NCBI GenBank assembly: GCA_017410605.1
Contig: JAFQQN010000004.1
Location: 43,586-107,585, forward strand
Source: Clostridia bacterium
GTDB lineage: Bacteria > Bacillota > Clostridia > Oscillospirales > Acutalibacteraceae
Direction of reading: 5' to 3'
Length of the DNA stretch: 64,000 nt
The notes beneath the pieces are model-generated. The model did not search any database and had not been told where the DNA came from. It saw nothing but the letters and a program-made list of their open reading frames with translations. Below, in pieces: positions 9,215 to 17,220 of the stretch. The translations under genes and the position numbers were made by a program. The stretch's first letter is position 1. Each line of letters opens with the position of its first letter.

Positions 9215-10012
9215 TTATTTAGAAAGCATAACCTTGTCGCTGGTGAACTGACTTCCACTAGAGGCCTCAAACATTGAAAGAAGCTGTTCAATAGTAAGCT
9301 TTTTCTTTTCTTCGCCCTTAATGTCAACAACTATTCTGCCCTCATGCATCATAATAAGACGATTGCCAACCCTTATGGCATCTGCCATATTGTGGGTTAT
9401 CATTATTGTTATGAGGTTATTTTTTTCAACAATTTCTTCTGTAATATCTAAAACCTTTTTTGCGGTTTTGGGGTCAAGCGCGGCGGTATGCTCGTCAAGA
9501 AGAAGTACCTTGGGCTTTTTAAGGGTTGCCATAAGTAGGGTAAGTGCCTGGCGCTGACCGCCCGACAAAAGGCCAACCTTAGCAGTAAGCCTTTCCTCTA
9601 AGCCTAAATCTAAAATTTTAAGAAGCTCTTTATACTCTTTACGCTCTTTAGCAGTGATACCGGTTCGAAGCGTTCTTCTGTTTCCTCTTCTTGCGGCAAG
9701 AGCAAGGTTTTCTTCTATTTGCATATCGGCGGCGGTGCCTGTCATTGGGTCTTGAAACACGCGACCGAGATATTTTGCCCTTTTATATTCGGGCAGTTTG
9801 GTAACATCAACACCGTCTATAACAATACTTCCGCAGTCAACCGGGTAAACGCCGGCTACCATATTAAGCATTGTAGATTTTCCGGCTCCGTTACCGCCTA
9901 TAACGGTTACAAAATCACCCTCATCAAGGTGAAGATTTATGCCGTTAAGGGCCTTTTTTTCGTTTATTGTGCCGGGGTTAAAGGTTTTTTCAACATTTTT
10001 AATATCAAGCAT
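9215..10012 (-). CDS. ABC transporter ATPase, TrpZ-like (second cassette)
   Basis: 265-residue importer ATPase. Walker A GGNGAGKST, Q-loop region RVFQDPMTGT, signature LSGGQRQ, Walker B VLLLDEHTAALD and switch His in MITHNM are all intact. It starts with GGGGGTAAGGTAAATG and overlaps the permease by eight bases. It is closely similar to the ATPase at 12184, including the N-terminus (KTFNPGTxNxKxAL) and C-terminus (LFEASSGSxFxSDKxxLSK). The two cassettes therefore arose by duplication. Confidence 0.85.
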   Translation of the reverse strand: MLDIKNVEKTFNPGTINEKKALNGINLHLDEGDFVTVIGGNGAGKSTMLNMVAGVYPVDCGSIVIDGVDVTKLPEYKRAKYLGRVFQDPMTGTAADMQIEENLALAARRGNRRTLRTGITAKERKEYKELLKILDLGLEERLTAKVGLLSGGQRQALTLLMATLKKPKVLLLDEHTAALDPKTAKKVLDITEEIVEKNNLITIMITHNMADAIRVGNRLIMMHEGRIVVDIKGEEKKKLTIEQLLSMFEASSGSQFTSDKVMLSK

Positions 10013-10937
10013 TTACCTTACCCCCTTTTGGTTTTCTAATATGCTTTGCGTTATACTCTCTCTTCCAATAAGGAATAGCAAGGAAAATTGCAACTATAGC
10101 GGCCGAAAGTAGCTTTAAAAGGTTGGCGTCGAAGCCTAAGGTAATAACGGCCTGAATTACTATGTAATAAATAACCGAACCTAAAGCAACAGAAAGTAAC
10201 CTTAGTGCAAAGTTTTTAAAGATTTTTCCAAACACAGCCTCACCAATAATAACGGCGGCAAGACCGATAACAATTGCACCCTGACCCATTTTAACGTCGG
10301 CAAAGCCTTGGTACTGGGCAAGGAATGCACCCGAAAAGGCAACAAGGCCGTTGGAAAGCATAATTCCCAAAACCTTATTAAAGTTTGTATTAATACCCTG
10401 AGCACGGCTCATATTAAGGTTGGTTCCGGTAGCACGGATTGCACAGCCCATTTCGGTTCCGAAAAACCAATAAAGCAAGGCAATAAGAACTATAAGCACT
10501 ATACCAACCGTTATAAGTGGGTTATGAAAAGCAAACTCCTTAACCCAGCGAAGAGAAACCAAAAGGTCGGTTTGATTAACATTAACCGACTGATTTGCCT
10601 TACCCATAAGCTTTAGGTTTATAGAATAAAGCGAAAGCTGGGTTAAAATACCCGCAAGAATGGGGGGAATGCCCATTAGGGTATGCAAAAGTCCTGTAAT
10701 TGCGCCGGTGAGAACACCTGCAATAAAGGCAATAAGCATTGCCAACCACAAGTTACAGCCGTTAAGAATAAGAATAACGGCCACAGCACCGCCGGTGGCG
10801 AAAGAGCCGTCAACCGTAAGGTCGGCTACATCAAGTATTCTATAGGTGACATATACACCTATGGCCATAATGCCCCATATAAGTCCCTGTGCAACCGAGC
10901 CGGGAAGGGCATTAATAAGCTGTCCTAATATTTCCAT
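10005..10937 (-). CDS. ABC transporter permease, TrpY-like (second cassette)
   Basis: 310-residue permease of the branched-chain amino acid/ribose transporter type, with about eight to nine membrane segments. GLIWGIMAIGVYVTYRILD at the N-terminus and GCAIRATGTNLNMSRAQG in a cytoplasmic loop are strongly conserved with the permease at 12974. It is the middle gene of a binding protein-permease-ATPase operon. A strong hairpin precedes it (10971-10997). Confidence 0.85.
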   Translation of the reverse strand: MEILGQLINALPGSVAQGLIWGIMAIGVYVTYRILDVADLTVDGSFATGGAVAVILILNGCNLWLAMLIAFIAGVLTGAITGLLHTLMGIPPILAGILTQLSLYSINLKLMGKANQSVNVNQTDLLVSLRWVKEFAFHNPLITVGIVLIVLIALLYWFFGTEMGCAIRATGTNLNMSRAQGINTNFNKVLGIMLSNGLVAFSGAFLAQYQGFADVKMGQGAIVIGLAAVIIGEAVFGKIFKNFALRLLSVALGSVIYYIVIQAVITLGFDANLLKLLSAAIVAIFLAIPYWKREYNAKHIRKPKGGKVNA

Positions 10938-10970
10938 TTAATTCACCTTTGTTTATTTTTTAGCAAACAG

Positions 10971-10997
10971 CCGGAGAGAAGCAAAGCTTCCCTCCGG
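10971..10997 (-). other. Intercistronic hairpin between binding protein and permease
   Basis: CCGGAGGGAAGC / GCTTCTCTCCGG forms a GC-rich stem 23 bases after the binding-protein stop. No U tract follows, so it probably protects or processes the message and allows more binding protein than permease, rather than terminating fully. Confidence 0.6.
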
Positions 10998-11019
10998 TAA
11001 CTTTTTAATTTTATATTTA

Positions 11020-11991
11020 TTATTTTGCTTCAATAGCAACATAACCCTCGGGGGGCGTAAGACCTAAAGCCTCGCAGTTTTGCTTGTCATATTTATAGGT
11101 CTGCTTTTCGGCATATTCAATGGGCATGGTAGAAATATCTGCGCCATCTCTTAAAATTTTAACAGCCATTTTACCGGTGGTGTAGCCCAAATCATAATAG
11201 TTGATAGAAAGTGTTGCAACACCGCAACCGGCACATTCACCCTCTTCGCCTGCAATAACAGGAATTTTCTTAGGCTCACAAATATTATCTATAATTCCGG
11301 TATTTTCTGCAACGGCATTATCGGTGGGAATATAAATAACATCGCTGTTATCGGCAGCTGTTGTGCAAATTTGAGCAAGGTCATTAGAATCGGTAAAGGG
11401 ATAAAGTGTAGCAGTAAGACCCTTGTCTTCTAAAGCGGCCTTAACAAAATCTACCTGATATTTACTGTTTGCTTCCTTAGAGCAGTAAATAAGGCCAATC
11501 TTTTTTGCCTGGGGGAACCACTGAGTAATCATTTCAACCTGCTTATCAAGGGGGGCAAGGTCGGATGTACCTGAAATATTACCACCAACAGTACCGTTAA
11601 AATCTTTAATCTCTAAGGCCACGCCATATTCGGTTACAGATGTTCCTAAAATAGGAATATCGGCAGTAGCGGCTGCAGCAGCCTGAAGAGCAGGTGTTGC
11701 GTTTGCCATAATAAGGTCTACATTATTTGAAACAAACTGGTTGGCAATTGTTGAACAGGTTGCCGGGTCGTTCTGACCGTTTTGAAAATCAAACTCAACC
11801 TTATCTTCGCCAAGCTCGTCAATAATGGCTTGCTTAAAGCCCTCGGTTGCCGCGTCAAGGGCAACATGCTCTACCAACTGGCAGATACCGATTTTATATT
11901 TATCGGCAGAGCTTCCACCCGAACAGGCGGTAAGCATAAAGCAGCTTGTGCAAAGAACAAGCGCCAAAACGACTGATAATATTCTTTTCAT
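11020..11991 (-). CDS. ABC substrate-binding lipoprotein, TrpX-like (second cassette)
   Basis: Extracellular membrane-anchored binding protein of the ABC_sub_bind family. The start is ATG 11991 (AGGAG seven bases upstream), giving a lipoprotein signal with lipobox LTAC at about residue 20-23. A longer in-frame start at 12039 would ruin the signal peptide. The mature part has the family's YKIGICQLVEH opening, NVDLIMANATPA, GTSDLAPLDKQ and YYDLGYTTGKMA. All are shared with the binding protein at 13916, so the cargo is probably tryptophan or a related aromatic compound. This cassette has its own promoter and no T-box. Confidence 0.85.
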   Translation of the reverse strand: MKRILSVVLALVLCTSCFMLTACSGGSSADKYKIGICQLVEHVALDAATEGFKQAIIDELGEDKVEFDFQNGQNDPATCSTIANQFVSNNVDLIMANATPALQAAAAATADIPILGTSVTEYGVALEIKDFNGTVGGNISGTSDLAPLDKQVEMITQWFPQAKKIGLIYCSKEANSKYQVDFVKAALEDKGLTATLYPFTDSNDLAQICTTAADNSDVIYIPTDNAVAENTGIIDNICEPKKIPVIAGEEGECAGCGVATLSINYYDLGYTTGKMAVKILRDGADISTMPIEYAEKQTYKYDKQNCEALGLTPPEGYVAIEAK

Positions 11992-12037
11992 AACAATTCT
12001 CCTAACAACAAATAAAATATGAATACAGCAATTAAAC

Positions 12038-12116
12038 ACCTATGAAAGCCGTTATCTTTCAGGTAACTTACTGTTTGATTCTTTAAGATTATATCACTTT
12101 AAATCGCTAAAGTCAA
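12038..12116 (-). promoter_or_regulatory. Promoter and leader of the second TrpXYZ-like cassette
   Basis: TTGACT (12111-12116), a 17-bp spacer and TATAAT (12088-12093) form a near-consensus promoter. The roughly 90-base leader has one hairpin (ACCT-GAAAG / CTTTC-AGGT, 12038-12064) and no T-box core. Confidence 0.8.
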
Positions 12117-12143
12117 CCCTTTTTCTAAAAGATTTTATAAAAA

Positions 12144-12175
12144 CAAAAAAGAGGCTGTAAAATATGATACAGCCC
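12144..12175 (-). terminator. Terminator after the T-box-controlled cassette
   Basis: On the minus strand the stem GGGGCTGTA / TACAGCCTC is followed by TTTTTTG, directly downstream of the ATPase stop. It separates the two transporter cassettes into independent transcription units. Confidence 0.85.
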
Positions 12176-12183
12176 CTTGATTA

Positions 12184-12981
12184 TTATTTTGAAAGAATAG
12201 CCTTATCACTGGCAAATTTACTGCCGCTGGAGGCCTCGAACAACTGAAGAAGCTGTTCTATGGTGAGCTTTTGCTTTTCTTCCCCTCTTACATCTACCAC
12301 AACATTTCCCTCATGCATCATAATAAGGCGATTGCCATACTCAATCGCATCGTGCATATTGTGGGTAATCATAAGAGTAGTAAGGCGGTTTTCAGAAACT
12401 ATTTTATTTGTAAGCTGAAGCACCTTAGAAGCCGTTTTAGGGTCGAGCGCCGCTGTGTGTTCGTCAAGAAGCAGCAGCTTAGGCTTGTTAAGGGTTGCCA
12501 TAAGCAGGGTTACGGCCTGCCGCTGACCGCCAGACAAAAGACCAACCTTTGTTGTGAGGCGGGTTTCAAGGCCAAGCTCTAAAGAAGCAAGTAGCTCTCT
12601 ATACTGCTCTTTATCGGCCTTTTTAACACCCCATTTAAACCTTCTTTTAATGCCCCTTTTAGAGGCTATGGCAAGGTTTTCGGCAATCTCCATATCCGGC
12701 GCGGTGCCCTTCATAGGGTCCTGAAAAACGCGCCCTAAAAATTTTGCCCTTTTATGCTCTGATATATTTGTTAAATCAATACCGTCAAGTTCAATTTTAC
12801 CGTAATCCGGCTTCCATACACCTGCAATTGCGTTAAGCAGGGTAGATTTTCCCGCCCCGTTACCGCCTATAACGGTTACAAAATCGCCGTCTTCAAGGGT
12901 TAAGTTAAGGCCACTCAAAGCAGTTTTAGCGTTTACTGTGCCGGGGTTAAAGGTTTTTTGCAAATTTGTTATTTTAAGCAT
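12184..12981 (-). CDS. trpZ: Tryptophan ABC transporter ATPase (T-box cassette)
   Basis: 265-residue ATPase with Walker A GGNGAGKST, signature LSGGQRQ, Walker B LLLLDEHTAALD and His switch MITHNM. ATG 12981 is chosen (GGGGGTG seven bases before it); the in-frame GTG at 12990 overlaps that ribosome site. It is the last gene of the T-box operon. The gene symbol is inferred from gene order, family and T-box specificity, following the predicted Firmicutes tryptophan transporter TrpXYZ. Confidence 0.75.
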   Translation of the reverse strand: MLKITNLQKTFNPGTVNAKTALSGLNLTLEDGDFVTVIGGNGAGKSTLLNAIAGVWKPDYGKIELDGIDLTNISEHKRAKFLGRVFQDPMKGTAPDMEIAENLAIASKRGIKRRFKWGVKKADKEQYRELLASLELGLETRLTTKVGLLSGGQRQAVTLLMATLNKPKLLLLDEHTAALDPKTASKVLQLTNKIVSENRLTTLMITHNMHDAIEYGNRLIMMHEGNVVVDVRGEEKQKLTIEQLLQLFEASSGSKFASDKAILSK

Positions 12982-13900
12982 TGCCGTCACCCCCTGACTG
13001 AACGGTGGTAATAAGGGGCTCTGCCTTTTTGTTCTTAAAATATGTGGTTTTCAGGTAAGGAACTGCCAGGAAAATTGCAACAATAATTGCCGACAGCATT
13101 TTAAGAAAATCGGTTTTAAGGCCAAGAAGAATAACAAAATTATAAACTATATAATAAATAACTCCGCCGCCCACAACACCAATAAGGCTTACCACAAAGT
13201 TTGGTTTAATTTTAAGAGAAACCGAAAGACCTATAAATATTGCGGCAAGACCAATAACGATGGCGCCGCGGCCGTCGTTTATGTTTGCCGAGCCCTTATA
13301 CTGAGCAAGAAGAGCACCGGCAAGAGCAACAATACCGTTTGAAATAGCAAGACCTATAACCTTGTTGCGGCTGACATCTACACCCTGAGCGCGGCTCATA
13401 TCGGGGTTGTCGCCTGTAGCTTTTAAGGTAAGACCTATTTCGGTATAGAAGAAGAGCCAAAGACCCACAATTATTGCGGCGGCTATTGCCACCATTACAA
13501 CAATTGCCAAAGTATTATTGCTCATATTAAGCAATAAATTATTTGTACGAGGGTCAATGGTTGCCAAGCTTTTTCCACCAAGAATTGTAAGATTGACTGA
13601 ATAGAGTATAAGCTGGGTTAAAATACCCGCAAGAATAGAGGGTATACCAAGCGCGGTGTGAAAAAGCCCGGTTACAACACCTGTTAGAACACCTGCTAAA
13701 AAAGAAACAATTACAGCAAGAATTACAGGACAGCCGCCGCCAATAAGCATGGCGCAAACACAGGCCCCTGTACAAATAGAGCCGTCAACCGTCAAATCGG
13801 CAATATCAAGCACTTTATATGATATGTAAACGCCTATTGCCATAAGGCCCCATATAAGCCCCTCTGCAACGGCACCCGGTAATGCGTTTAAAAAAGCCAT
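12974..13900 (-). CDS. trpY: Tryptophan ABC transporter permease (T-box cassette)
   Basis: 308-residue inner-membrane permease with about nine hydrophobic segments. GLIWGLMAIGVYISYKVLD opens the protein, and GLTLKATGDNPDMSRAQG is the likely ATPase-coupling loop. It lies 15 bases after the binding-protein stop and overlaps the ATPase start by eight bases. It should form the membrane channel for tryptophan uptake with the flanking gene products. Confidence 0.75.
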   Translation of the reverse strand: MAFLNALPGAVAEGLIWGLMAIGVYISYKVLDIADLTVDGSICTGACVCAMLIGGGCPVILAVIVSFLAGVLTGVVTGLFHTALGIPSILAGILTQLILYSVNLTILGGKSLATIDPRTNNLLLNMSNNTLAIVVMVAIAAAIIVGLWLFFYTEIGLTLKATGDNPDMSRAQGVDVSRNKVIGLAISNGIVALAGALLAQYKGSANINDGRGAIVIGLAAIFIGLSVSLKIKPNFVVSLIGVVGGGVIYYIVYNFVILLGLKTDFLKMLSAIIVAIFLAVPYLKTTYFKNKKAEPLITTVQSGGDGNA

Positions 13901-13915
13901 TTTCTACCTCGTTAA

Positions 13916-14848
13916 TTATTTTTCGGGAACGGTAATACCAAGCTGAGCGCAGAGATCTTCGTTATAAGAAACAGAAGGTGTAAGGGTTTTTATCTCAATA
14001 TCAGCAGGGGTTTTCTTTCCTAAAAGTATTTCAGCTGCCATTTTACCGGTTTCTTTACCAAGCTCATAATAATCAATAGCAAGGCTTGCATAGCAAACTG
14101 CACCGCCGTAGCTGGTATAAACAGGAACCTTTTTATCGTTACAAATAGTGCCAACAACACTGTCGTTATCTGCAACGGTATTATCAGAAGGAACATATAT
14201 AGCCTTGCTTTCATTTGCGGCATTGGTTACAATACCCTGAAGCTCGGTAGTATCAGAGAAGGTGTAGGCCTTTACAACAATGCCCTTTGCTTCAAACTCT
14301 TTCTTAACGGCTTCATACTGAATAACCGAGTTAGATTCGTTAGAGCAGTAAAGAACACCAACCTGGTCACCGGCCTTAAGGCCTAAGGACTCAACCATCA
14401 TATTAGCCTGTTCGTTAAAAGGAACAGCGTCAGAGGTTCCGCTTACATTTTCGGGAATGTTGTTTGAAAATGTATCGGCATAATCTGTTACAGAGGTGCC
14501 CAAAACAGGGATTTTATTGCTTGTGGTTCCGTTAGCGGCTGCTAAAAGAGCAGGGGTTGCATTTGCCATAATAAGGTCAACATTTTTAGCAGTTAAGGTA
14601 TTAACCACCGTTGTGCAAAGGTTGGGTTCACCGGCAACCTGTGTATCAAACTCAACGGTTTTACCCTCTTTTTCAAGCTCTTCGGTTAAAGCATCAACAA
14701 AGCCTTGGGTTGCTTTGTCAAGTGATTCATGCTCCATAAGCTGACAAATTCCTACAGAATAATCGGTTTTACTGCCACAGGCAGACATGGTAAGGCATAC
14801 GCCAAGGCACAAGGTAAGTGCAAGTACAAGTGAGATAACTTTTTTCAT
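13916..14848 (-). CDS. trpX: Tryptophan ABC transporter binding lipoprotein (T-box cassette)
   Basis: 310-residue binding protein with lipobox MSAC (about 21-24) and the family features VGICQLMEHES, NVDLIMANATPA, VSGTSDAVPF and YYELGKETGKMA. The start AAAGGAGCTTTTATTATG is strong. It is the first gene after the T-box leader, so it should be induced when uncharged tRNA accumulates; the specifier codon argues for tRNA-Trp. Family members of unknown cargo are often listed as ABC_sub_bind; tryptophan is inferred from the leader. Confidence 0.78.
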   Translation of the reverse strand: MKKVISLVLALTLCLGVCLTMSACGSKTDYSVGICQLMEHESLDKATQGFVDALTEELEKEGKTVEFDTQVAGEPNLCTTVVNTLTAKNVDLIMANATPALLAAANGTTSNKIPVLGTSVTDYADTFSNNIPENVSGTSDAVPFNEQANMMVESLGLKAGDQVGVLYCSNESNSVIQYEAVKKEFEAKGIVVKAYTFSDTTELQGIVTNAANESKAIYVPSDNTVADNDSVVGTICNDKKVPVYTSYGGAVCYASLAIDYYELGKETGKMAAEILLGKKTPADIEIKTLTPSVSYNEDLCAQLGITVPEK

Positions 14849-14915
14849 AATAAAAGCTCCTTTAAAATTTTATTAACACAGCTTATTTGCTGTGAAAACC
14901 AAAAAAATAAAAAAA

Positions 14916-15188
14916 CCTGCTCATCTAAATAGATGAACAGGGACAGTCATAGACCGTGGTACCACTCTGCTTCGCTGATTTCTCACAAAAACAGCCTTAA
15001 AAGGTGCCAATACACCTCTTCGATATAACGGTCGAACCCGGACAGCCTACACAGCACAAAACCTTCAGCCAACAGCTCGCGGAATGAATTCGCCGTTTAT
15101 GCATTACTGCTTTGCACCAAACAGCAGCTCTCTAAAATGCAGTTACACGGGTACTGGTTTCCGTTCAAACGCCTTTAATTTTTATTTG
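14916..15188 (-). ncRNA. T-box riboswitch leader, probable tRNA-Trp specificity
   Basis: Read on the minus strand, the leader has the Stem I landmarks AGTA, AGAGAG and GGTGCAA (about 15158-15105). A specifier region GAGCTGT-TGG-CTGAAGG places the codon UGG at 15069-15071. The T-box core AGAGTGGTACCACGG (about 14951-14967) has the UGGU bulge for the tRNA acceptor end. An 11-bp terminator stem (CCTGTTCATCT / AGATGAGCAGG, 14916-14941) is followed by a U-rich tract. Uncharged tRNA-Trp would stabilise the antiterminator and switch on the transporter. The specifier call comes from position and context, not from a folded model. Confidence 0.85.
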
Positions 15189-15194
15189 CATAAC

Positions 15195-15223
15195 ATTATA
15201 TCACAACACTAAATAAATGTCAA
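15195..15223 (-). promoter_or_regulatory. Promoter of the T-box operon
   Basis: A perfect TTGACA (15218-15223), 17-bp spacer and TATAAT (15195-15200) place transcription start near 15188, right before the T-box Stem I. Confidence 0.88.
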
Positions 15224-15282
15224 TTAGATAAAGTGGAAAAACTTTTTAACAAATTTCAAAGAAAAGTAAAGGCAAAAAGATG

Positions 15283-15311
15283 TTGCATTGTTCGTCAAAA
15301 CGATGTATAAT
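15283..15311 (+). promoter_or_regulatory. Promoter of the LuxR-type regulator
   Basis: TTGCAT (15283-15288), 17 bp and TATAAT (15306-15311) lie 57 bases before the ATG. The promoter is divergent from the T-box operon. Confidence 0.65.
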
Positions 15312-15367
15312 ATGGTTGTAATGAGCGTGTTTGCGAATGATATGTTTTATGTCAGAAAGGTTATTGT

Positions 15368-16615
15368 ATGGAATATTTAAATATAACAGAAACGGCAGAA
15401 AAGTGGGGAATTTCACCAAGAAGGTTACAAACGCTATGTGCGAACGGAAAAGTAAAAGGTGCCACACGGTTTGGTAAAGCGTGGATGATTCCTAAAACTG
15501 CGCAGAAGCCTATTGACGGTAGAACGAAAGCAAGTAAAAACAATATAGATTCCTTATTAGAAAAGAATATGCCAATGCCGCGTAAAACTCCTTTCTTGCA
15601 TATGACCGATTTGTATAGTGTTGCCGGTAATGCCGAAAAAAGTATATCCGCACTTGAGGGTAATCCTGAAGCACAAATCCTTTTGGGTGCTGAAATAGCT
15701 TACTCTAAAGGGAATATTGAAAAGGTTTATGACAGCGCATATTACCTTCTTCATAAACATTCCGGCTTTTATGCTGTTATATCGGCAGGTATGCTTTTGG
15801 GCCTTTGTGCTATTTGGCGCGGTGATCTTAATATGTGGCGACAGGCGAAGATACATATAGCGGAAGCACCTGCCAAATCAGAAGCAGATCGTGATATTAT
15901 GGCATTTTCAATAACGGCGATAGATAGTATTCTGTACGATGTTTCTTCCTTCCCCGAATGGTTCAAATTAGGGCGTTTTGAGCCGCTGCATAAGGATGCC
16001 CTTCCTGCTGCAAAGGTTTTTTATGCCAAGTACCTATATGCAGTTGGCTATGGTCTTGCTACAAAGCAGTTTGAGTTACAGGGTGTACAAGGTCTGTCAC
16101 TTTTGACTATAATACCAAACACTATAGAGCCTATGATTTCACAGGCAGTTGCAGATAATTCAATCATTGCGGAAATCTATCTTAGAATGACCTGTGCTGC
16201 CATTTACCATACCGGAGGTAACAGGGAACAAGCTATATACCATATTGACCGCGCATTAGCACTTGCTTTGCCCGATCAATTGTTTGGTATATTGGCAGAA
16301 TACGGTCGAACTTTAGATTCGCTTTTGGAGCAGAGAATATCACGAGTTGATGCTGATGCGTGGCATAAAGTACGTGATTTATACAACATTTATATGGCGG
16401 GATGGACAAAGCTCAGCGGCTCTGTTCGGGGAAAGAATTTGGCAACAACCCTTTCACCTAAAGAGCGAGAGGTTGCCAAGCTTGCGGCTTTCGGTTTTAA
16501 AAACAGTCAAATAGCCGAATCGCTTAATATGTCTATATCCGCCGTAAAACAAGCTGTTACCAATATTTCAAACAAAACAGGAATGTCAAGAGAAGATTTT
16601 GCCGCCATATTATAG
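15368..16615 (+). CDS. LuxR-type regulator with extra N-terminal MerR/excisionase-like HTH
   Basis: 415-residue transcription factor. Residues about 1-50 (NITETAEKWGISPRRLQTLC then KGATRFGKAWMIP) form a helix-turn-helix with a wing, of the type seen in excisionases. Residues about 70-335 are alpha-helical and repeat-like (TPR-type sensor). Residues about 355-415 are a GerE/LuxR HTH (LSPKEREVAKLAAFGF, SISAVKQAVTNI). AGAAAGG lies seven bases before the ATG. Two DNA-binding ends on one sensor is an uncommon layout known from some gut Clostridia. Its position before the adhesin suggests it may control that locus (inference); no operator was identified. Confidence 0.7.
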   Translation: MEYLNITETAEKWGISPRRLQTLCANGKVKGATRFGKAWMIPKTAQKPIDGRTKASKNNIDSLLEKNMPMPRKTPFLHMTDLYSVAGNAEKSISALEGNPEAQILLGAEIAYSKGNIEKVYDSAYYLLHKHSGFYAVISAGMLLGLCAIWRGDLNMWRQAKIHIAEAPAKSEADRDIMAFSITAIDSILYDVSSFPEWFKLGRFEPLHKDALPAAKVFYAKYLYAVGYGLATKQFELQGVQGLSLLTIIPNTIEPMISQAVADNSIIAEIYLRMTCAAIYHTGGNREQAIYHIDRALALALPDQLFGILAEYGRTLDSLLEQRISRVDADAWHKVRDLYNIYMAGWTKLSGSVRGKNLATTLSPKEREVAKLAAFGFKNSQIAESLNMSISAVKQAVTNISNKTGMSREDFAAIL

Positions 16616-16700
16616 CCACTTTTGTTCAAAAATGGCTATATAACACACCAAAAAATATGGCCAAATAAATTGTTTTTAGGTAATACTTAAATCGAAAAAG

Positions 16701-16745
16701 ATCTGCTATACTTTTATCATAAAAGGTATGGCAGATTTTTCTTTT
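16701..16745 (+). terminator. Terminator or attenuator after the regulator gene
   Basis: A 17-bp imperfect stem (ATCTGCTATACTTTTAT / ATAAAAGGTATGGCAGAT, loop CA) runs straight into TTTTTCTTTTT. It sits 25 bases before the ribosome site of the next gene, so it could end the regulator transcript or attenuate the downstream genes. A shorter stem (TAGCCA / TGGCTA) overlaps the regulator stop near 16612-16636. Confidence 0.6.
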
Positions 16746-16770
16746 TGCCGTAAGACAGAAAGGAGCCTAT

Positions 16771-17151
16771 ATGTTAACAAAAATCCCATCACAAGACATA
16801 GAACAATCCCCTGTGCCTAAGGAGGGTGACTTATATAAGGAAGTCACCATCTTCGATAAAACCTTTAGGTTGTTATATGGATATTACGAAAGCTTTGAAC
16901 GGGAAAGTCCGTTTAACGATCCGATACCTATTTATCCCGACTTTATCAAAGAACCGCATTATACGGCTGAAGGAATTCCTATAGCGACAGCAATGCAAAA
17001 TGTGTGTGAATTCTATAACGGAAAAAATGATGAAGATAGTAGCTGTTCGGATTGTGGTTTTTTTCAAAAATATGAAGAACTGTTTGGGCTATGCAATTAC
17101 CCCCGTAACAAACGAGAATGTAAAGAAGGGTCGGTTTTAAAAAATGAATAG
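16771..17151 (+). CDS. Small cysteine-containing protein of unknown function
   Basis: 126 residues; AGAAAGGAG lies seven bases before the ATG. It is acidic and soluble, with no signal peptide or membrane segment. The C-terminal third holds a cysteine cluster (CSDCGFFQKYEELFGLC, then KREC) that could bind a metal. I do not recognise the family. It lies 69 bases before the giant adhesin gene and in the same direction, so it may be co-transcribed. Confidence 0.6.
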   Translation: MLTKIPSQDIEQSPVPKEGDLYKEVTIFDKTFRLLYGYYESFERESPFNDPIPIYPDFIKEPHYTAEGIPIATAMQNVCEFYNGKNDEDSSCSDCGFFQKYEELFGLCNYPRNKRECKEGSVLKNE

Positions 17152-17220
17152 TATACGACCGTTCAATTTACTGGCAAAAACAAATACACCAACCTTAAAT
17201 TTATTGTAGGAGGAAAGGAT

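Noticed and set aside
12038..12064. Second T-box before the downstream transporter cassette
   Set aside because: Only one hairpin is present; no GGTGCAA loop, specifier region or TGG-containing core.
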